Of a DNA stretch of 64,000 nt, positions 1 to 10,549 are shown piece by piece. Source of the DNA: Blasia pusilla (lineage: Eukaryota; Marchantiophyta; Marchantiopsida; Blasiales); assembly GCA_050084515.1 (NCBI GenBank), contig CM114274.1, forward strand, positions 496,001 to 560,000, written 5' to 3'. A model generated the notes under the pieces. That model was not told the origin of the DNA, made no database searches, and saw only the letters and a program-made list of their open reading frames with translations. The position numbers and the translations under genes were made by a program. Each line of letters begins with the position of its first letter. The stretch's first letter is position 1.

Positions 1-1204
1 AGATCTTCCCCTTCCCTCATTCAATCTATAAGATCGAGGCCACTCGACGGACGTGTGGTTGACATTTTGAAGACATAGGCCCTAGATCCCTCGCCTCCTT
101 GACCCATGAACTGCCATCTCTGAATGAAGTGAAATCTGGAGTTGGCCTTGATTTTGGCGATGGCATCCATTTCGGCCGTCTTTCCATCCAAAACTCGTAT
201 TTGACGCAGCAAATTCCGGAAGCATTCAGGATCAGCGAGAAATGCGAAATTTTCCAAGAGTTGTTTCTCCTCAACCGCCGTGATCTCGCCCTATCCAGGG
301 ATTCCAAGCAATTGTTCACAAATTTGTGATGCCGTTGTGAGCTTGATCACTTCGGGCTTTGAACCCGGAGAGTTTCTGTAGACCTCGGCTACTTTCTTCG
401 CCACATCCTCCTTGATGTGTCTTTGAATTGCATCGGTCACAGGATGAGTGTGGGAGCCAACATGAACTGCCAGCCTTGTATACTCTGACGTGGAGCCCAA
501 GTCGTGGACAATGAAAAATATGTACGCAGGACATGCTCCAACGCAGAAGGGCGATGCCTGACAATGAGGACATCGATGGCCTCCCGGCGGTATGGTGGCA
601 CCGACCTCGTATGGAGTTTTTGCATTCTTGGGAGGGAATTGCGACATATTGACTCGCCCGTTGCGCTCTAGATACGGGCATGCTGGACTTCTACACTCCA
701 AGGCTCCCACGCATTGGCGGCGGGAGACAATCCAAGGACCATCTGGAATGGAAGCACTCGTCCGTTGAAGCCTGCACCATCGATGACAATCAGAATTTTT
801 GTCCATACCCTTCAGGCATCCTCCATCCTTCTTTTGAGCAGGAGCAACAAGTGGAGGCAACTCAAAAATGCAATTACCATCGTACGTGGGCGGCAGCTCG
901 TCGACAAGAATGTGCTTGAACATTTTCAAGGCCAGAGACGAAAGCAAACTATTGCCTGATACTCGCAAGAGGAACGAGTAGGCGGACAGAGGGCCCGATT
1001 GGTGTCCGACAGATCCACTGAGGTTGATAACATCCGGAATCTCTTCACGAAGAACAACATTGTTATGAGCGTGCAAAGTTGGAGTCAAAGCCGGATCTGC
1101 AGAGCTTGGAGTTGCAAACGTAGAGCTCGGAGCACTAGGAAATTCTAGACCGTCTACTTGGGAAACAAACAAATTCAGGGGCAGGCCGTAAACTCTGTAT
1201 TGAC
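1..1204 (-). pseudogene. MULE-type transposase gene A, fragment (copy E0)
   Basis: This is a minus-strand fragment of the gene A transposase, best preserved in the 293-codon reading frame 1172-291. It covers the N-terminal region, a cysteine/histidine cluster (CPYL, HRCPHC, then HVGSHTHP) typical of the WRKY/GCM-like zinc regions in front of MULE cores, and the helix-rich stretch before the DDE domain. The frame shifts near 290 and continues as 257-21, then runs off the window. The 5' end (MDNYVKL in other copies) is missing because homology stops at 1204, exactly where the terminal repeat of E1 starts. Family assignment rests on alignment with the longer copies at 30891-27764 and 53929-57929. 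Confidence 0.7.
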
Positions 1205-1395
1205 GGGGGCTGGTATTCTGACAGGAGAGAGTAAGAGAGGAGAGGAAGAGAGGAAGAGAGGAGAGTCTCTCTTAAAAAAAAAAGGCCAAATCCGCCTCCT
1301 CTCTTCAAAACTTTTTGACATATTTGAAATTTTTGTTTGCTTTCAAATTCAGGAAATCTTTAGAAGAGAGTATTCAGTGGTCCACATTTGGCCCT
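1205..1395. repeat. Terminal repeat of element E1 (gene-B end)
   Basis: The sequence starts GGGGGCTGGTATTCTGACAG, continues as a GAGAGGAAGA purine tract, an A run, GGCCAAATCCGCCTCCTCTC, an AT-rich stretch and GTGGTCCACATTTGGCCC. Near-identical blocks start at 8214, 46116 and 60467 and, inverted, end at 27763 and 41970. In each case the other side of the terminal G run is unrelated or mid-gene sequence, so this marks an element end. No 9-bp target duplication could be identified. Confidence 0.7.
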
Positions 1396-2192
1396 AAAAA
1401 AACCTCCTCTTTCCTGGGGGCGAGAAAAAAGGAGACATCATAAGAGCCATGTGAGCCTAAGTTTCTTAACATTCCCTGTCTCGGTCAACAAAAAGCAGTG
1501 CCCTTTGTATTTTTGTTGGAGGACCACCCGGATGGGTACCTCTCTTTTTGAAGGGATTGTTGCCTGCATCATGGCCTTCCCTAAATTGCCCCATAACCAG
1601 CTTTCTGTCGATTATGAATGGTGTCTGCTCAAGACCAACTTTCTGAAATATGAACAAATCAGATCCTAAGGCTGAGAAACCGAGAAGCTGCACCCCTCCC
1701 AACCCGTAAGAAAGCTCACCATAAGAAAGGAAAGATTTTTAGAAGTGATTTTCTTCCACCCTGCACCCACGACAATCTAACGGGTTGGGAATCCGAAATG
1801 GCAATCCGACAGGTAGTAGGAATCTTGCACATCTTAGACAAGAAAAGAAGCCTCCAACTGGTTGGACGAATGAAGGGGAACGAGCCAAAAGTCAAGAAGC
1901 CCGCCACAATGCGTCAGAAGTTGGTCTCACCGGGATAGAGTCCGATCACTCAAGCAGTCAACTTGTCGGAATCCGACAAGTTGCCTGGAAATGGTTAAAA
2001 AGTTGCAGTGGGCAAAAGGCAAAAAGTCGGAATCATACGGGTTGCAGAATATATTGTAATTCTGAGTAGCTAAAAGAACACAATCCACAAGTCCAAAAAC
2101 ATATTCCAGCAAACTTTTACAAAATCCATTATGGGTTGAAAAAATCTCGTCCTTTATTACCTCCGAAGGAACCTCGGAAATGTAGATTTCAC
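1396..2192 (-). other. 3' region of gene B, copy E1
   Basis: This region shows no supported gene. It is collinear with 8403-9223, 26624-27596, 40536-41814 and 46311-47119. A reading frame at 1702-1466 (ending VDRDREC) recurs in E2 and E6 but shifts frame among copies, so I treat it as 3' UTR or a decayed last exon. Palindrome units lie at about 1960-2050. Confidence 0.45.
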
Positions 2193-2514
2193 CTAGTCTA
2201 TGATTTCTTTAGCCTCGTCATCTGCAAATTTACTCCTAACTCTCCTCGGTGACAGTACCAAATGAATGTCCTGGGATTCAAGTGGCTCCTCTGGCCGATT
2301 GTAAACGGGCATCGAAAATGTTGGCGAATTTGAGAGCCTTGGCCCCCCCCTAGGTACACCATAACGGTCCCATGTAACCTGTCTCGAGTCCCAACGCCTT
2401 CCTTGGCAGTATACCTTGTACGCTCTGCAATGTGACACCCATCCAGTATCAATATCTGCTCCGTCCCCGATAATACCATTATGGCAACCGCACGGTAGAA
2501 GGAATCCAACACGT
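2193..2514 (-). pseudogene. Candidate last exon of gene B, chromo-like block (E1)
   Basis: This conserved block ends in EEIID-stop in every copy. It begins after a pyrimidine-rich CTCTCAG acceptor. The best conserved frame reads GADIDTGWVSHCRAYKVYC and then W, D and TWDRYGVPRG. The spacing YKVYC..G..WDS....TWD weakly resembles the core of a chromodomain. A small deletion near 2490 shifts the start of the frame in E1. Joining exon 4 through its GTGAGT donor does not obviously keep this frame, so its place in the mRNA is unproven; it could also be 3' UTR. Confidence 0.4.
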
Positions 2515-2989
2515 CTGAGAGAAGAAAAGAAGCCTACGCCGCTTTACGAGTTGAGGGAAGGTGCCAAGGGAAGAAGCCCGCCAGATCGCCTCTTAAGTTG
2601 GACCAACAGGAAAGGATCGATCAGGCAACTGCCGGAATCGCAAGGTTGCCGGAGGTGGTAAAAAGGGTGCGATGGTCAAAAGCGAAAAGTTGCAAGGAGG
2701 AGAAATTCGACGGGTTGCGGTGGTCATAAAGTGAAAGTTGCAAGGTGAGAAACCGACGGGTTGCAAAATAGAAGTCCGTGGAGTACATAGACGATCACAT
2801 TCGAAAAGACAAAAATGATCAGCAAACATTTACAAGCACCACCATCCATCGAAAAAAAATTTCGCTTTATATCATCTGAAAAAGCTGAATCAGACATTTG
2901 ATCTTTTCTATGAAATCTTTTGCCTCATTATCAAAAAATTCCCTACTCCAAACGCCGGAAGGAGCTCTGGGTCGTTGAGTTCTTTGAAC
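2515..2989 (-). repeat. Gene B intron 4 with short palindromes (E1)
   Basis: Non-coding stretch between exon 4 (donor GTGAGT) and the candidate last exon (acceptor CTCTCAG). It holds about three degraded copies of the family palindrome around 2630-2770. Confidence 0.5.
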
Positions 2990-3493
2990 TCACTCGTCAT
3001 CGCCTCCGAGAGCTCTTGCAAAATCACTTTCGGCCTTGCCCTCCCAATTTGGGAATCGTTGGAAGTGACGATGGAGTCACTACCAAGGGTGGCTCGAACC
3101 GGAGCTCTCGGCCGGTGGAGAGTTGTACGCCCCAACGAGCCTTTCAGATTTCGCCTTTGCCTCCTTGCAAAGGTCAAACATTCTGCCTTTCCTCGAGGAA
3201 GAATGTTCTGCCACTCTGCCAGCGCCTTTGATACTTGCCCCTAAAAGTCCCACTAAGTCGAACACCAAGTCACCCGGCCTTGAGCAGAGCTTGATGAGCG
3301 TTTGCATCAGGGCTGGCGACTTTTCCCTTCCTCCCAAAAGTGGGGTACTGTCTTGCATGTAAATTCCCAGGGGGGAATTGTACATATTATCTAAGCAATA
3401 CCCATCTGAGCATGGATCCATAGGATCCTGGATCTTGAACACTGGAAATTGTGCTCGGGCGAACGGGCGATGAGAGCGTAGGAGTGGTCCATC
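2990..3493 (-). pseudogene. Gene B exon 4: methyltransferase motifs X-I-II (E1)
   Basis: The exon begins MDHSYVYCFVRPEHNFQVF and runs through LMQTLIKLCSRPGDLVFD to a stop after LSDDDE. The block L..LI.LCSRPGDLVFDLVG.SG, followed by GRN..CLEGR..LFDLCKEA, has the arrangement of motif X, motif I (usually VLDPFAGSG) and the acidic end of strand 2 in class-beta DNA N4/N6 methyltransferases. In E1 small deletions shift frame near 3210 (GLLGASIKGAGRVAEHSSS instead of GAWQSGRNILCLEGR), so it cannot be functional. The intact version is at 25348-25860. Confidence 0.65.
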
Positions 3494-4041
3494 TCAGTAA
3501 ATCAAAGACGCGTTGGAAACAATGTCAGAAACTAAAGAAGTCGCCTTGAGAACATTTTCAATAACTGACTTTGGATCATCTTGTCAGAGTCCGACGGGTT
3601 GTTTTGTCCCGGACCAACCCGTCGCCTTCCGACCGGTTGGTCAGGGACAAAAACAACCCGTCGGGCTCCGTTGTTTTTTTCCGTGAGCAACCCGTCGGAA
3701 GGCGACGGGTTCCGCCTAGAGCAGCCCATGCTCGCCTGAGAGCAACCCGTCGCTATCAGATGGGTTGCATCCGAAAACCAAAATCAACTTGGAAAAACCA
3801 AAAGCAACTGCAACCGGTCGGGTTCCAACGGGTTGCAGGTACACCGCGGTTTTCCCTGTATGTGGGAAAGATGCAACCCGTCGAAAACCGACGGGTTGCT
3901 CTCAGCCGAGCATGGGCTGCTCTAAAGCCAAGAACCCGTCGCCTTCCGACGGGTTGCTCAGGGACAAAAAACCCAGATTGACTCTCATTATACACATCAT
4001 TAAAATATAATTGAAATTATAGTATAGGAATTGAGCCTTAC
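3494..4041 (-). repeat. Gene B intron 3 with palindrome cluster (E1)
   Basis: Intron between the exon 3 donor (GTAAGG) and exon 4. About seven palindrome units sit in 3580-3960, including pairs whose centres read GGAAGGCGAC or its complement. Conceptual translations give meaningless QPVGRRRV-type peptides, so the long frames here are not genes. Confidence 0.65.
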
Positions 4042-6018
4042 CCGAATCTGACTCGTCGCGGATCGGAGTGGGTACTCGTTTTTTATGATCCACGATTGTG
4101 CCGTCCTCCATTTTAGCGACCTCTTGACGCACTGGAGGTTGAAGAGCTTGTCCTCGCTCCCTCCGATCCAACACCAAGAAGCAACCCCGCCACTCGGATA
4201 GGCGCCGCAAAGGAGAACAAAAGTGCAATCTGGTCATAAGAGAGCAAAGACATTCCACTCGGTACCTCGTCCGACGGATTTCGCCCCAAAGTCGCAACCC
4301 GAGAGGCAGATCGACGATCAAGAGATCCACCGCAACCTCTTCGACCACTCCAGCCACCGCCCGAAGCGTGCCCGTTTCGTTGGAGCTTCCGTCCCAACGC
4401 GTTGTCAATTTTTCGATGGTTGGTGTCGACGCTTGAGAATCAAGCTCTTCACTCATCCAAGAAAGGAGTGAATCAAGGAGGACGCTTGTCCGGTCGTTGT
4501 TTGTCCGTGTCTTCCCAAGGATCATGGGTTGTATTCTCCTTGGGACAACCCGGGCACCTCTCGCTTCGCATTTGCTCCCTAGCCTGGGGGACGGCTTGTC
4601 GGGGTTTCTATGACCTCGACTGGTGGCGTTTTTCGCCGAGGACCTGGTCCGACCCTCTCCCGCTCGTCGGACGATTCCGCCTCGGCCTTGAATCTTCAGC
4701 CTCTCTTTGGGAAGACTCGGCCTCTGAATTTTTCCCTCCCCGCCTTGCCTTTGAGACCGGCCATGGATTTGTCTTTGGTTGTGTGGACCTTTGAAGCCAA
4801 CTCAATTTGTCTTGTTGGCTGCTCTTCTACATCTCCTCCGAAGAAGTCTTCAGCCGACGGCGAAATTGGGGATGTCGTCTTGTCCTGAGGCCATTGCATC
4901 ATGAAGCACTCGTAAATCCTTATCGGTGATGTCTTCAGTGGTCGTTGAAGACGAGCCAAATGGGGCAATTCTCCACCTCCCAATCGGACATGTCCGCCCC
5001 ATCTCCATGTCATACATGGAGAATGTCTCGCATCCGGCGAAGCCCACAATTTCAAGGTCGCGGTAATTTTCCCCATGTACTGCGTTCTTACACCGGACGA
5101 GGTACCTGAAGACCATCCGTTGGGCAGCTTTTAGTCGAACAGAATCGGCCGTCTGCTCCTGTAGATCTCGCTTCTTCTTCGCTTGATCTCGTTTGTTCCC
5201 CTCTACTTCTTCGTCAAGCTCTGCCTGAGGGAGGACGCAAACCTTGAACATGGTCTTGAATCCTGGGTTTTTGGTTGGCTTGTCCCGGATGTCGTCGAGC
5301 CAAACCTCGAAATCTCCTGAACTTTCAAGGTTTGCTTCCGGCGGAATGGGCTCTAATCTTCTGAGCTCCGCTTGAAGGACTTCCCGATTACCCACAACGC
5401 GTCACAGAATGACCATTCGCGTAGCCAATGCGAGATCACAAGATCGGACACACCCAGAGGATGGTGTGCCGCCCTCTTCTGGGCCTCTGAGCCCTCGAGA
5501 CTGATTTTCATCAGTCGTATCCTCCTAAACTCGCTTATCCCGGACAACGCAAACCGATGCACGCGATCCAGCGACACTTTCTCCCCAATCCGACCATGCA
5601 GATCTTCATCCCTCTTCTGCTGGCGCTTGATAATCGCCTTCAACTCCTTGTAGAACTCGGACCAAGTTCGGGGTTGAGAATCTTGATGTATCGCATCTTA
5701 CTCGCCATGTATTTCGCAAAGAAGCTTGATGAATTTGGCGCGCCTAAACGCAGATACCTTCTCCCTCCGCTCCGGCTCGGTCTGGCGCTTTTTTCTTGGC
5801 CTTTGTATCTTCGACCAAAGCAAAGGATGGTTACGGCTGCATCTTGAGAAATAAACTTATTTGCCCAAGTTTTCTTCTTAATCTGAGCACCCTTTGCAAG
5901 CATTTGATTGACAAGGACATCGCCCAAGAACCCCTTGTACTCTCCCGGGTGCGTCGTAGCACCTTCCTCACCCGATCGCGATCCGATCCGGTGGGTGACA
6001 TTCCCCTCCGATACAATC
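4042..6018 (-). pseudogene. Gene B exon 3: unknown N-terminal region plus methyltransferase motif IV (E1)
   Basis: Exon 3 is bounded by an altered acceptor (GTGCGAG in place of GTGCAG) and a GTAAGG donor. It encodes, in broken frames, a roughly 420-residue basic helical region of unknown function (KKKTWANKFISQDAAVTIL, later RVHRFALSGISEFRRIRLMK). A charged linker follows (SEAESSQRE, KRKREVPGL). The exon ends with the N-terminal half of a permuted methyltransferase domain: VDLLIVDLPLGLRLWGE (motif IV position, usually DPPY), a helix, and a strand GC.LVL. Frameshifts occur near 4200, 5100, 5380 and 5650. Confidence 0.65.
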
Positions 6019-6699
6019 CTCGCACATCCAAACTCAACCCGTCAGGAAATTACATGGGTTCCGCAACCCGTCGGACTCCGACGGGTCGTCACAGCTCAAG
6101 GTCGGATTCTAGCAACGAGCTAAATGATGCAACCCGTCGGAGTCCGATGGATTGCATTCAGATTTGCTAATGCCTGGTAAGCAAACCGTCGAGTCTGACG
6201 GGTTGCTCGACAGGCCGCCTTGTTAGGATGTTTTTTGAAGAATGCAACTCGTTGGATCGCGATCGTATTTTTGGCGAAATCAACCCGTCGGACTCCGACG
6301 GGTTGATTTGGGGAAAAATAGCTTCTAGGAAAGCAACCCGTCGGACTCCGATGGGTTGCTTTGGGGAAAAAACCTTCTAAACTTGCAGTCACTCGAACAA
6401 CTCGTTGGAGTCCGACGAGTTGCATTCTTCAAAAAACATCCTGACAAGGCGGCCTGTCGAGCAACCCGTCGGACTCCGACGGTTTGCTTTGGGCCAAAAA
6501 CTAGTTAAATCTATGGTCAATCAAACAAGTTGTCGGAGTCCGACGAGTTGCAATCTTAAAAAAACATCCGAAAAAGCGTGCAGTCGAGCAACCCGTCGGA
6601 GTCCGACAAGTTGCTTTCGGCAAAAACAAACCTAACCCATTCATCAATCGAGCAACTCGTCGGAGTCCGACGAGTTGCGTAAGTGTTAAAGATACTCAC
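6019..6699 (-). repeat. Palindrome array in gene B intron 2 (E1)
   Basis: About eleven short palindromes are spaced roughly 50-60 bp apart. The unit at 6280-6306 is perfect, with 13-nt arms around one central base. The unit at 6652-6678 is also perfect but has CAACTCG in one arm and CGAGTTG in the other, a mirrored change. The intron starts GTGAGTATC on the minus strand. E2 carries a very similar array at 20480-21097, and E6 a shorter one at 50933-51458. Confidence 0.85.
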
Positions 6700-7171
6700 G
6701 TGTTCATGGCATGCATTGCCATCTCCACCGTCGCCATGTGATGAGGGAATGGGTGAAGGACCACTGCCTTCACGCAGAAATGTGCCTCCAATGAGTTGGG
6801 CCACTCCTCCGCAAACTTGGTCTACGCCATGAACCTGTGATTTCCATCCCATATGAAGAAATGCAGATTCCTCATCCAGCTGAATTCCGTGCCCTCGACT
6901 TGCCTTCTGAAATCCTGGTCTCGCATCCTCCAGAATGTGTCGAGCTTTTCCAAGTCCTCCTCGGTAACCAGAGCTTGGGTTCCATGCTCGTCGTAAAGGC
7001 TGAACATAGAAGGGAGGAAAGTTGTCGCGAGGATCTTTATCGCCGCCGCCGATTGTTTTAGCTTCGCGATGTCCTCGTCGGACTGAATTTCGTGGACGTA
7101 TTCCATTGTCCGCAATCGCGAGTGGAATCTCGGGCGTTGTGGCCCTCCACGAGTGCCATCTGCTTTACTAC
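6700..7171 (-). pseudogene. Gene B exon 2 (E1)
   Basis: The exon follows a CTGACAG acceptor and ends at a GTGAGTATC donor. It encodes VVKQMALMES, then EYVHEIQSDEDIAKLKQSAA, a segment around DEHGTQALVTEEDLEKLDTF and FRRQVEGTEFSWMRNLHFF. In the less damaged E4 copy this is one continuous 155-residue reading frame (34177-34644). I recognise no domain. The 5' part is frame-shifted in E1 near 7110. Confidence 0.6.
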
Positions 7172-7261
7172 CTGTCAGAACCGGGACAAGAGGAATAAGC
7201 TACACTGAAATCCCAATGAATTGCAATTCACATAATTCAAAAAACCCAGATCCTCTCTTAC

Positions 7262-7576
7262 CCGCTCGAAAATGGGGTCGGTTTCTTGACGAGCTAACTT
7301 GTCTGAGCTAACTTTCTTTTCTCTCTTTTCGTCGGCGATCCTTTTCTTCAAGGCCTGCGACGTCTCAATCTCTGCGTTTTGTTTATCTAGCGCCTCTTGA
7401 ACACATCTCGCAAGAAGCACTTGGTTGTGCATCTCCGCTTTCCTTTCCCGCTCCTTGATTTCCTACTGCCTAATTTCATTCACCGAATGAGGCCCAGGAG
7501 AAGTTGACGCAGAAGTCCTAATGGACTTCGGAGTGAAGCTCCCAGACTTGTTGGCTTGTGATTTTTTCCTCGTCAT
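7262..7576 (-). pseudogene. Gene B exon 1, internally deleted (E1)
   Basis: The exon starts MTRKKSQANKSG and has the charged coiled-coil segment EIKEREREAEMHNQVLLAR followed by EALDKQN and KKRIADEKREKK. The donor is GTAAGAGAGG. Compared with E6 about 100 codons in the middle (from KRLDASVRRE to ASVSD) are missing, and codon 37 or so is an in-frame TAG after NEIRQ. This copy is therefore dead. Confidence 0.65.
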
Positions 7577-7849
7577 TTTTTCCGGAAATGCCTCCACCTA
7601 TGTGCACGACAAATCCCTTGATCAGTCGCCTTGCTGATGTCGAGATGGGAGCTCGAATCGCCTTGATGGGTAGCTCGAATCGTCCCGCGATCGCTCGGTC
7701 GAACCGTCTCGCTGTCGTTGCGTCGAACGGTCTCGCTCTCGTTCCCTCCTATCGACTCGCGATGTGTCGCCGTGTGAAATGCCCCTTTGTATCTGATCAG
7801 CTGCTGCACGGGAGAGTGAGGTATGAAGATCGCGAAATGTCCTGGGTTG
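7577..7849 (-). promoter_or_regulatory. Gene B 5' leader, truncated (E1)
   Basis: This stretch matches the 5' UTR of the other gene B copies (CGCGATCTTCAT, CTCCCG, GCAGCAGCTGATCAG, repeated GGTTCGA units). It ends at about 7850, where it joins gene A sequence. The TATA box present in E2, E3, E4 and E6 is absent. Confidence 0.5.
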
Positions 7850-8213
7850 CTCTGAGATATATGCCACCGTTTTAGGTTGCAATCCACCTCCATTACCGGA
7901 ATCCCATATTGTTGAACCACTCCTGTGACAGGATGTTGCGAACTTCCACCAACGGAGGGCTTTTGAAATAAAACATTCACTGATTTTGGAGAAGTAACTC
8001 CATCACGGATTTGGAACGGGTCCGGGGTCCCCGAATACCTTGGCGGTGTAATTTCCTCATCCAAATCAATTACCGGATTCGTTCCTCGATGTTGCCTCTT
8101 CACCTGGCTGAAGTCAAGATACTTATCTGGTCTCCACGAGTCTCGCTCGGACTGCTCTACCACCATCTGTATGGGAAGTCTTGAACCCGCCCACGAATAT
8201 CCCCACCAATGTG
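7850..8213 (-). pseudogene. Gene A (MULE transposase) internal fragment fused upstream of gene B (E1)
   Basis: The minus-strand reading frame 8166-7573 starts MVVEQSERDSWRPDKYLDF, part of gene A exon 2, and runs without a stop across the junction near 7850 into gene B leader sequence. In intact elements the two genes are divergent and never joined this way, so this is a rearrangement. The fragment is cut on its other side at 8213 by the terminal repeat of E2. Confidence 0.65.
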
Positions 8214-8402
8214 GGGGGCTGGTATTCTAACAGGAGAGAGTAAGAGAGGAGAGGAAGAGAGGAAGAGAGGAGAGTCTCTCTTCAAAAAAAAAGGCCAAAT
8301 CCGCCTCCTCTCTTCAAAACTTTTTGACATATTTGAAATTTTTGTTTGCTTTCAAATTCAGGAAATCTTTAGAAGAGAGTATTTAGTGGTCCACATTTGG
8401 CC
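8214..8402. repeat. Terminal repeat of element E2 (gene-B end)
   Basis: Same structure as the block at 1205: GGGGGCTGGTATTCTAACAG, GAGAGGAAGA tract, CCTCCTCTCTTC, and GGTCCACATTTGGCCCC. Differences from the E1 block are single bases. Confidence 0.7.
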
Positions 8403-9223
8403 CCAAAAAAACCTCCTCTTTCCTGGGGGCGAGAAGAAAGGAGATATCATAAGTCCACCCTAAACATTTTTCCATCACTCTCCATGTGAGCCTAAGTTTC
8501 TTAACATTCCCTGTCTCGGTCAACAAAAAGCAATGCCCTTGGTATTTTTGTTGGAGGACCACCGGGATGGGTACCTCTCTTTTTGCAGGGATTGTTGCCT
8601 GCATCATGGCCTCCCCTAAATTGCCCCATAACCAACTTTCTGTCGGTTATGAATGGTGTCTGCTCAAGACCAACTTTCTGAAATGTGAACAAATCAGATC
8701 CTAAGGCTGAGAAACCGAGAAGCTGCACCCCTCCCAACCCGTAAGAAAGCTCACCATAAGAAACGAAAGATTTTTAGAAGTGATTTTCTTCCACCCTGCA
8801 TCCACGACGATCTAACGGGTTGGGAATCCGAAATGGCAATCCGACAGGTAGTAGGAATCCTGCACATCTTAGACAAGAAAAGAAGCCTACAAGTGGTTGG
8901 ACGAATGAAGGGGAACGAGCCAAAAGTCAAGAAGCCCGTCACAATGCGTCAAAAGTTGGTCTCACCGGGATAGAGTCTGATCACTCAAGCAGTCAACCTG
9001 TCGGAATCCGACAAGTTGCCTGGAAATGGTTAAAAAGTTGCAGTGGGCAAAAAGCAAAAAGTCGGAATCATACAGATTGCAGAATTGTAATTCTGAGTAG
9101 CTAAAAGAACACAATCCACAAGTCCAAAAACATATTCCTGCAAACTTTTACAAAATCCATTATGGGTTGAAAAAATCTCGTCCTTTATTACCTCCGAAGG
9201 AACCTCGGAAATATAGATTTTAC
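8403..9223 (-). other. 3' region of gene B, copy E2
   Basis: Collinear with 1396-2192. The frames 8607-8383 and 8737-8501 overlap each other and are interrupted differently in other copies, so no gene is claimed. A palindrome with CAACCTGTCGG/CCGACAAGTTG arms is at about 8996-9020. Confidence 0.45.
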
Positions 9224-9546
9224 CTAGTCTATGATTTCTTCAGCCTCGTCATCTACAAATTTACTCCTAACTCTCCTCAGTGACAGTACCAAAGGAATTT
9301 CCTGGGATTCAAGTGGCTCCTCTGGCCGATTGTAGACGGGGATCGAAAATTTTGGCGAATTCGAGAGCCTTGGCCCCCCCCTAGGTACACCATAACGGTC
9401 CCATGTAACCTATCTCGAGTCCCACCGCCTTCCTCGGCAGTATACCTTGTACGCTCTGCAATGTGACACCCATCCAGTATCAATATCTGCTCCGTCCCCG
9501 ATAATACCATTATGGCAACTGCACAGGTAGAAGGAATCCAACACGT
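9224..9546 (-). pseudogene. Candidate last exon of gene B, chromo-like block (E2)
   Basis: Here the upstream part is in the favoured frame: LDSFYLCSCHNGIIGDGADI continues into DTGWVSHCRAYKVYC. A stop and frame change occur near 9400-9420, and the block ends at the shared EEIID-stop equivalent. A possible acceptor CTGTGCAG near 9525 would join exon 4 to this frame in phase, which is the best argument that the block is coding. Confidence 0.4.
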
Positions 9547-10035
9547 CTGAGAGAAGAAAAGAAGCCTACGCCTGCCTTTACGAGTTGAGGGGAAGGTGCC
9601 AAGGGAAGAAGCCCGCCAGACTGCCTCTTAAGTTGGACCAACAGGGAAAGGGTCCGATCAGGCAACCTGTCGGAATCAGACAGGTTGCCTGGAGGTGGTA
9701 AAAAGGGTGCAGTGGTCAAAAAGCGAAAAGTTGCAAGGAGGAGAAATCCGACGGGTTGCAGTGGTCATAAAGTGAAAGTTGCAAGCAGGAGAAATCCGAC
9801 GGGTTGCAAAATAGAAGTCCGTGGAGTACATAGACGATCACATTCGAAAAGACAAAAAATGATCAGCAAACATTTACAAGCACCACCATCGATCGAAAAA
9901 ATCTTCTGCTTTATATCATCTGAAAAAAGCTCGGAACTGTACATTTGATCTATTATATGAAATCTTTTGCCTCATTATCAAAAAAATCCCTACTCCAAAC
10001 GCTGCAGTCAAGCTGGGTCGTTGAGTTCTTTGAAC
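9547..10035 (-). repeat. Gene B intron 4 with palindromes (E2)
   Basis: Non-coding; palindrome copies at about 9658-9690 (CAACCTGTCGG ... CAGACAGGTTG), 9740 and 9800. Flanked by the exon 4 donor GTGAGT. Confidence 0.5.
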
Positions 10036-10549
10036 TCACTCGTCATCGTCCGAGAGCTCTTGCAAAATCACTTTCGGCCTTGCCCTCCCGATTTTGGGAA
10101 TCGTTTGAAGTGACGATGGAGTCACTACCAAGGGTGGCTCTGGAACCGGAGCTCTCGGCTTCGGTGGAGAGTTGTACGCCCCAACGAGCCTTTCGTATTC
10201 TGCCTTTGCATCCTTGCAAAGGTCAAACCGTTCCTGCCTTCCCTCGAGGCAAAGAATGTTCCTGCCACTCTGCCAGGCGCCTTTGATACTTGCCCTTGAA
10301 AGTCCCACTAAGGCGAACACCAAGTCACGCGGCCTTGAGCAGAGCTCGATGAGCGTTGCATCGTGGTCGGGCGACTTTTCCCTTCCTCCCGTAAGGGGTA
10401 TCTTTGTCTTGCATGTAAATTCCCAGGGGGGAATTGTACATATTATCTAAGCAATACCCATCTGAGCATGGATCCATAGGATCCTGGATCTTGAACACCT
10501 GGAAATTGTGCTCGGGCCGAACGAAGCAGTAGACGTAGGAGTGGTCCAT
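10036..10549 (-). pseudogene. Gene B exon 4: methyltransferase motifs X-I-II (E2)
   Basis: A clean TTTACAG acceptor precedes MDHSYVYCFVRPEHNFQVFK. One frameshift near 10370 (at the GRKGKVARPRC segment) breaks the link to the rest. The downstream frame retains FALVGLSRASIKGAW, EGRQERFDLCKDAKAEYERL and the proline-rich tail PPKPRAPVPEPPLVV. Confidence 0.65.

Noticed and set aside
1388-1702. Conserved small protein in the 3' region (ending VDRDREC)
   Set aside because: Copies disagree in frame because of single-base indels, and two overlapping frames are equally open; evidence does not favour coding.
3571-3981. Long reading frames full of QPVGRRRV, ATRRSPTGC or NPSESDGL peptides taken as repeat proteins
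   Set aside because: They are conceptual translations of the palindrome in both strands and several frames; the frames do not agree between copies.
6280-6306. GANTC in the palindrome centre as a methylation site for the gene B protein
   Set aside because: Only units with GGAGTCC or GGACTCC centres contain it; many others have GGAATCC, GGTTTCC, GGAGACC, GGCCTCC or CGCCTTCCG, so the site is not conserved.
6019-6699. CRISPR array
   Set aside because: Repeats are palindromic and regularly spaced, but spacers are themselves conserved among copies, units vary, the array sits in a eukaryotic intron, and no cas gene exists.
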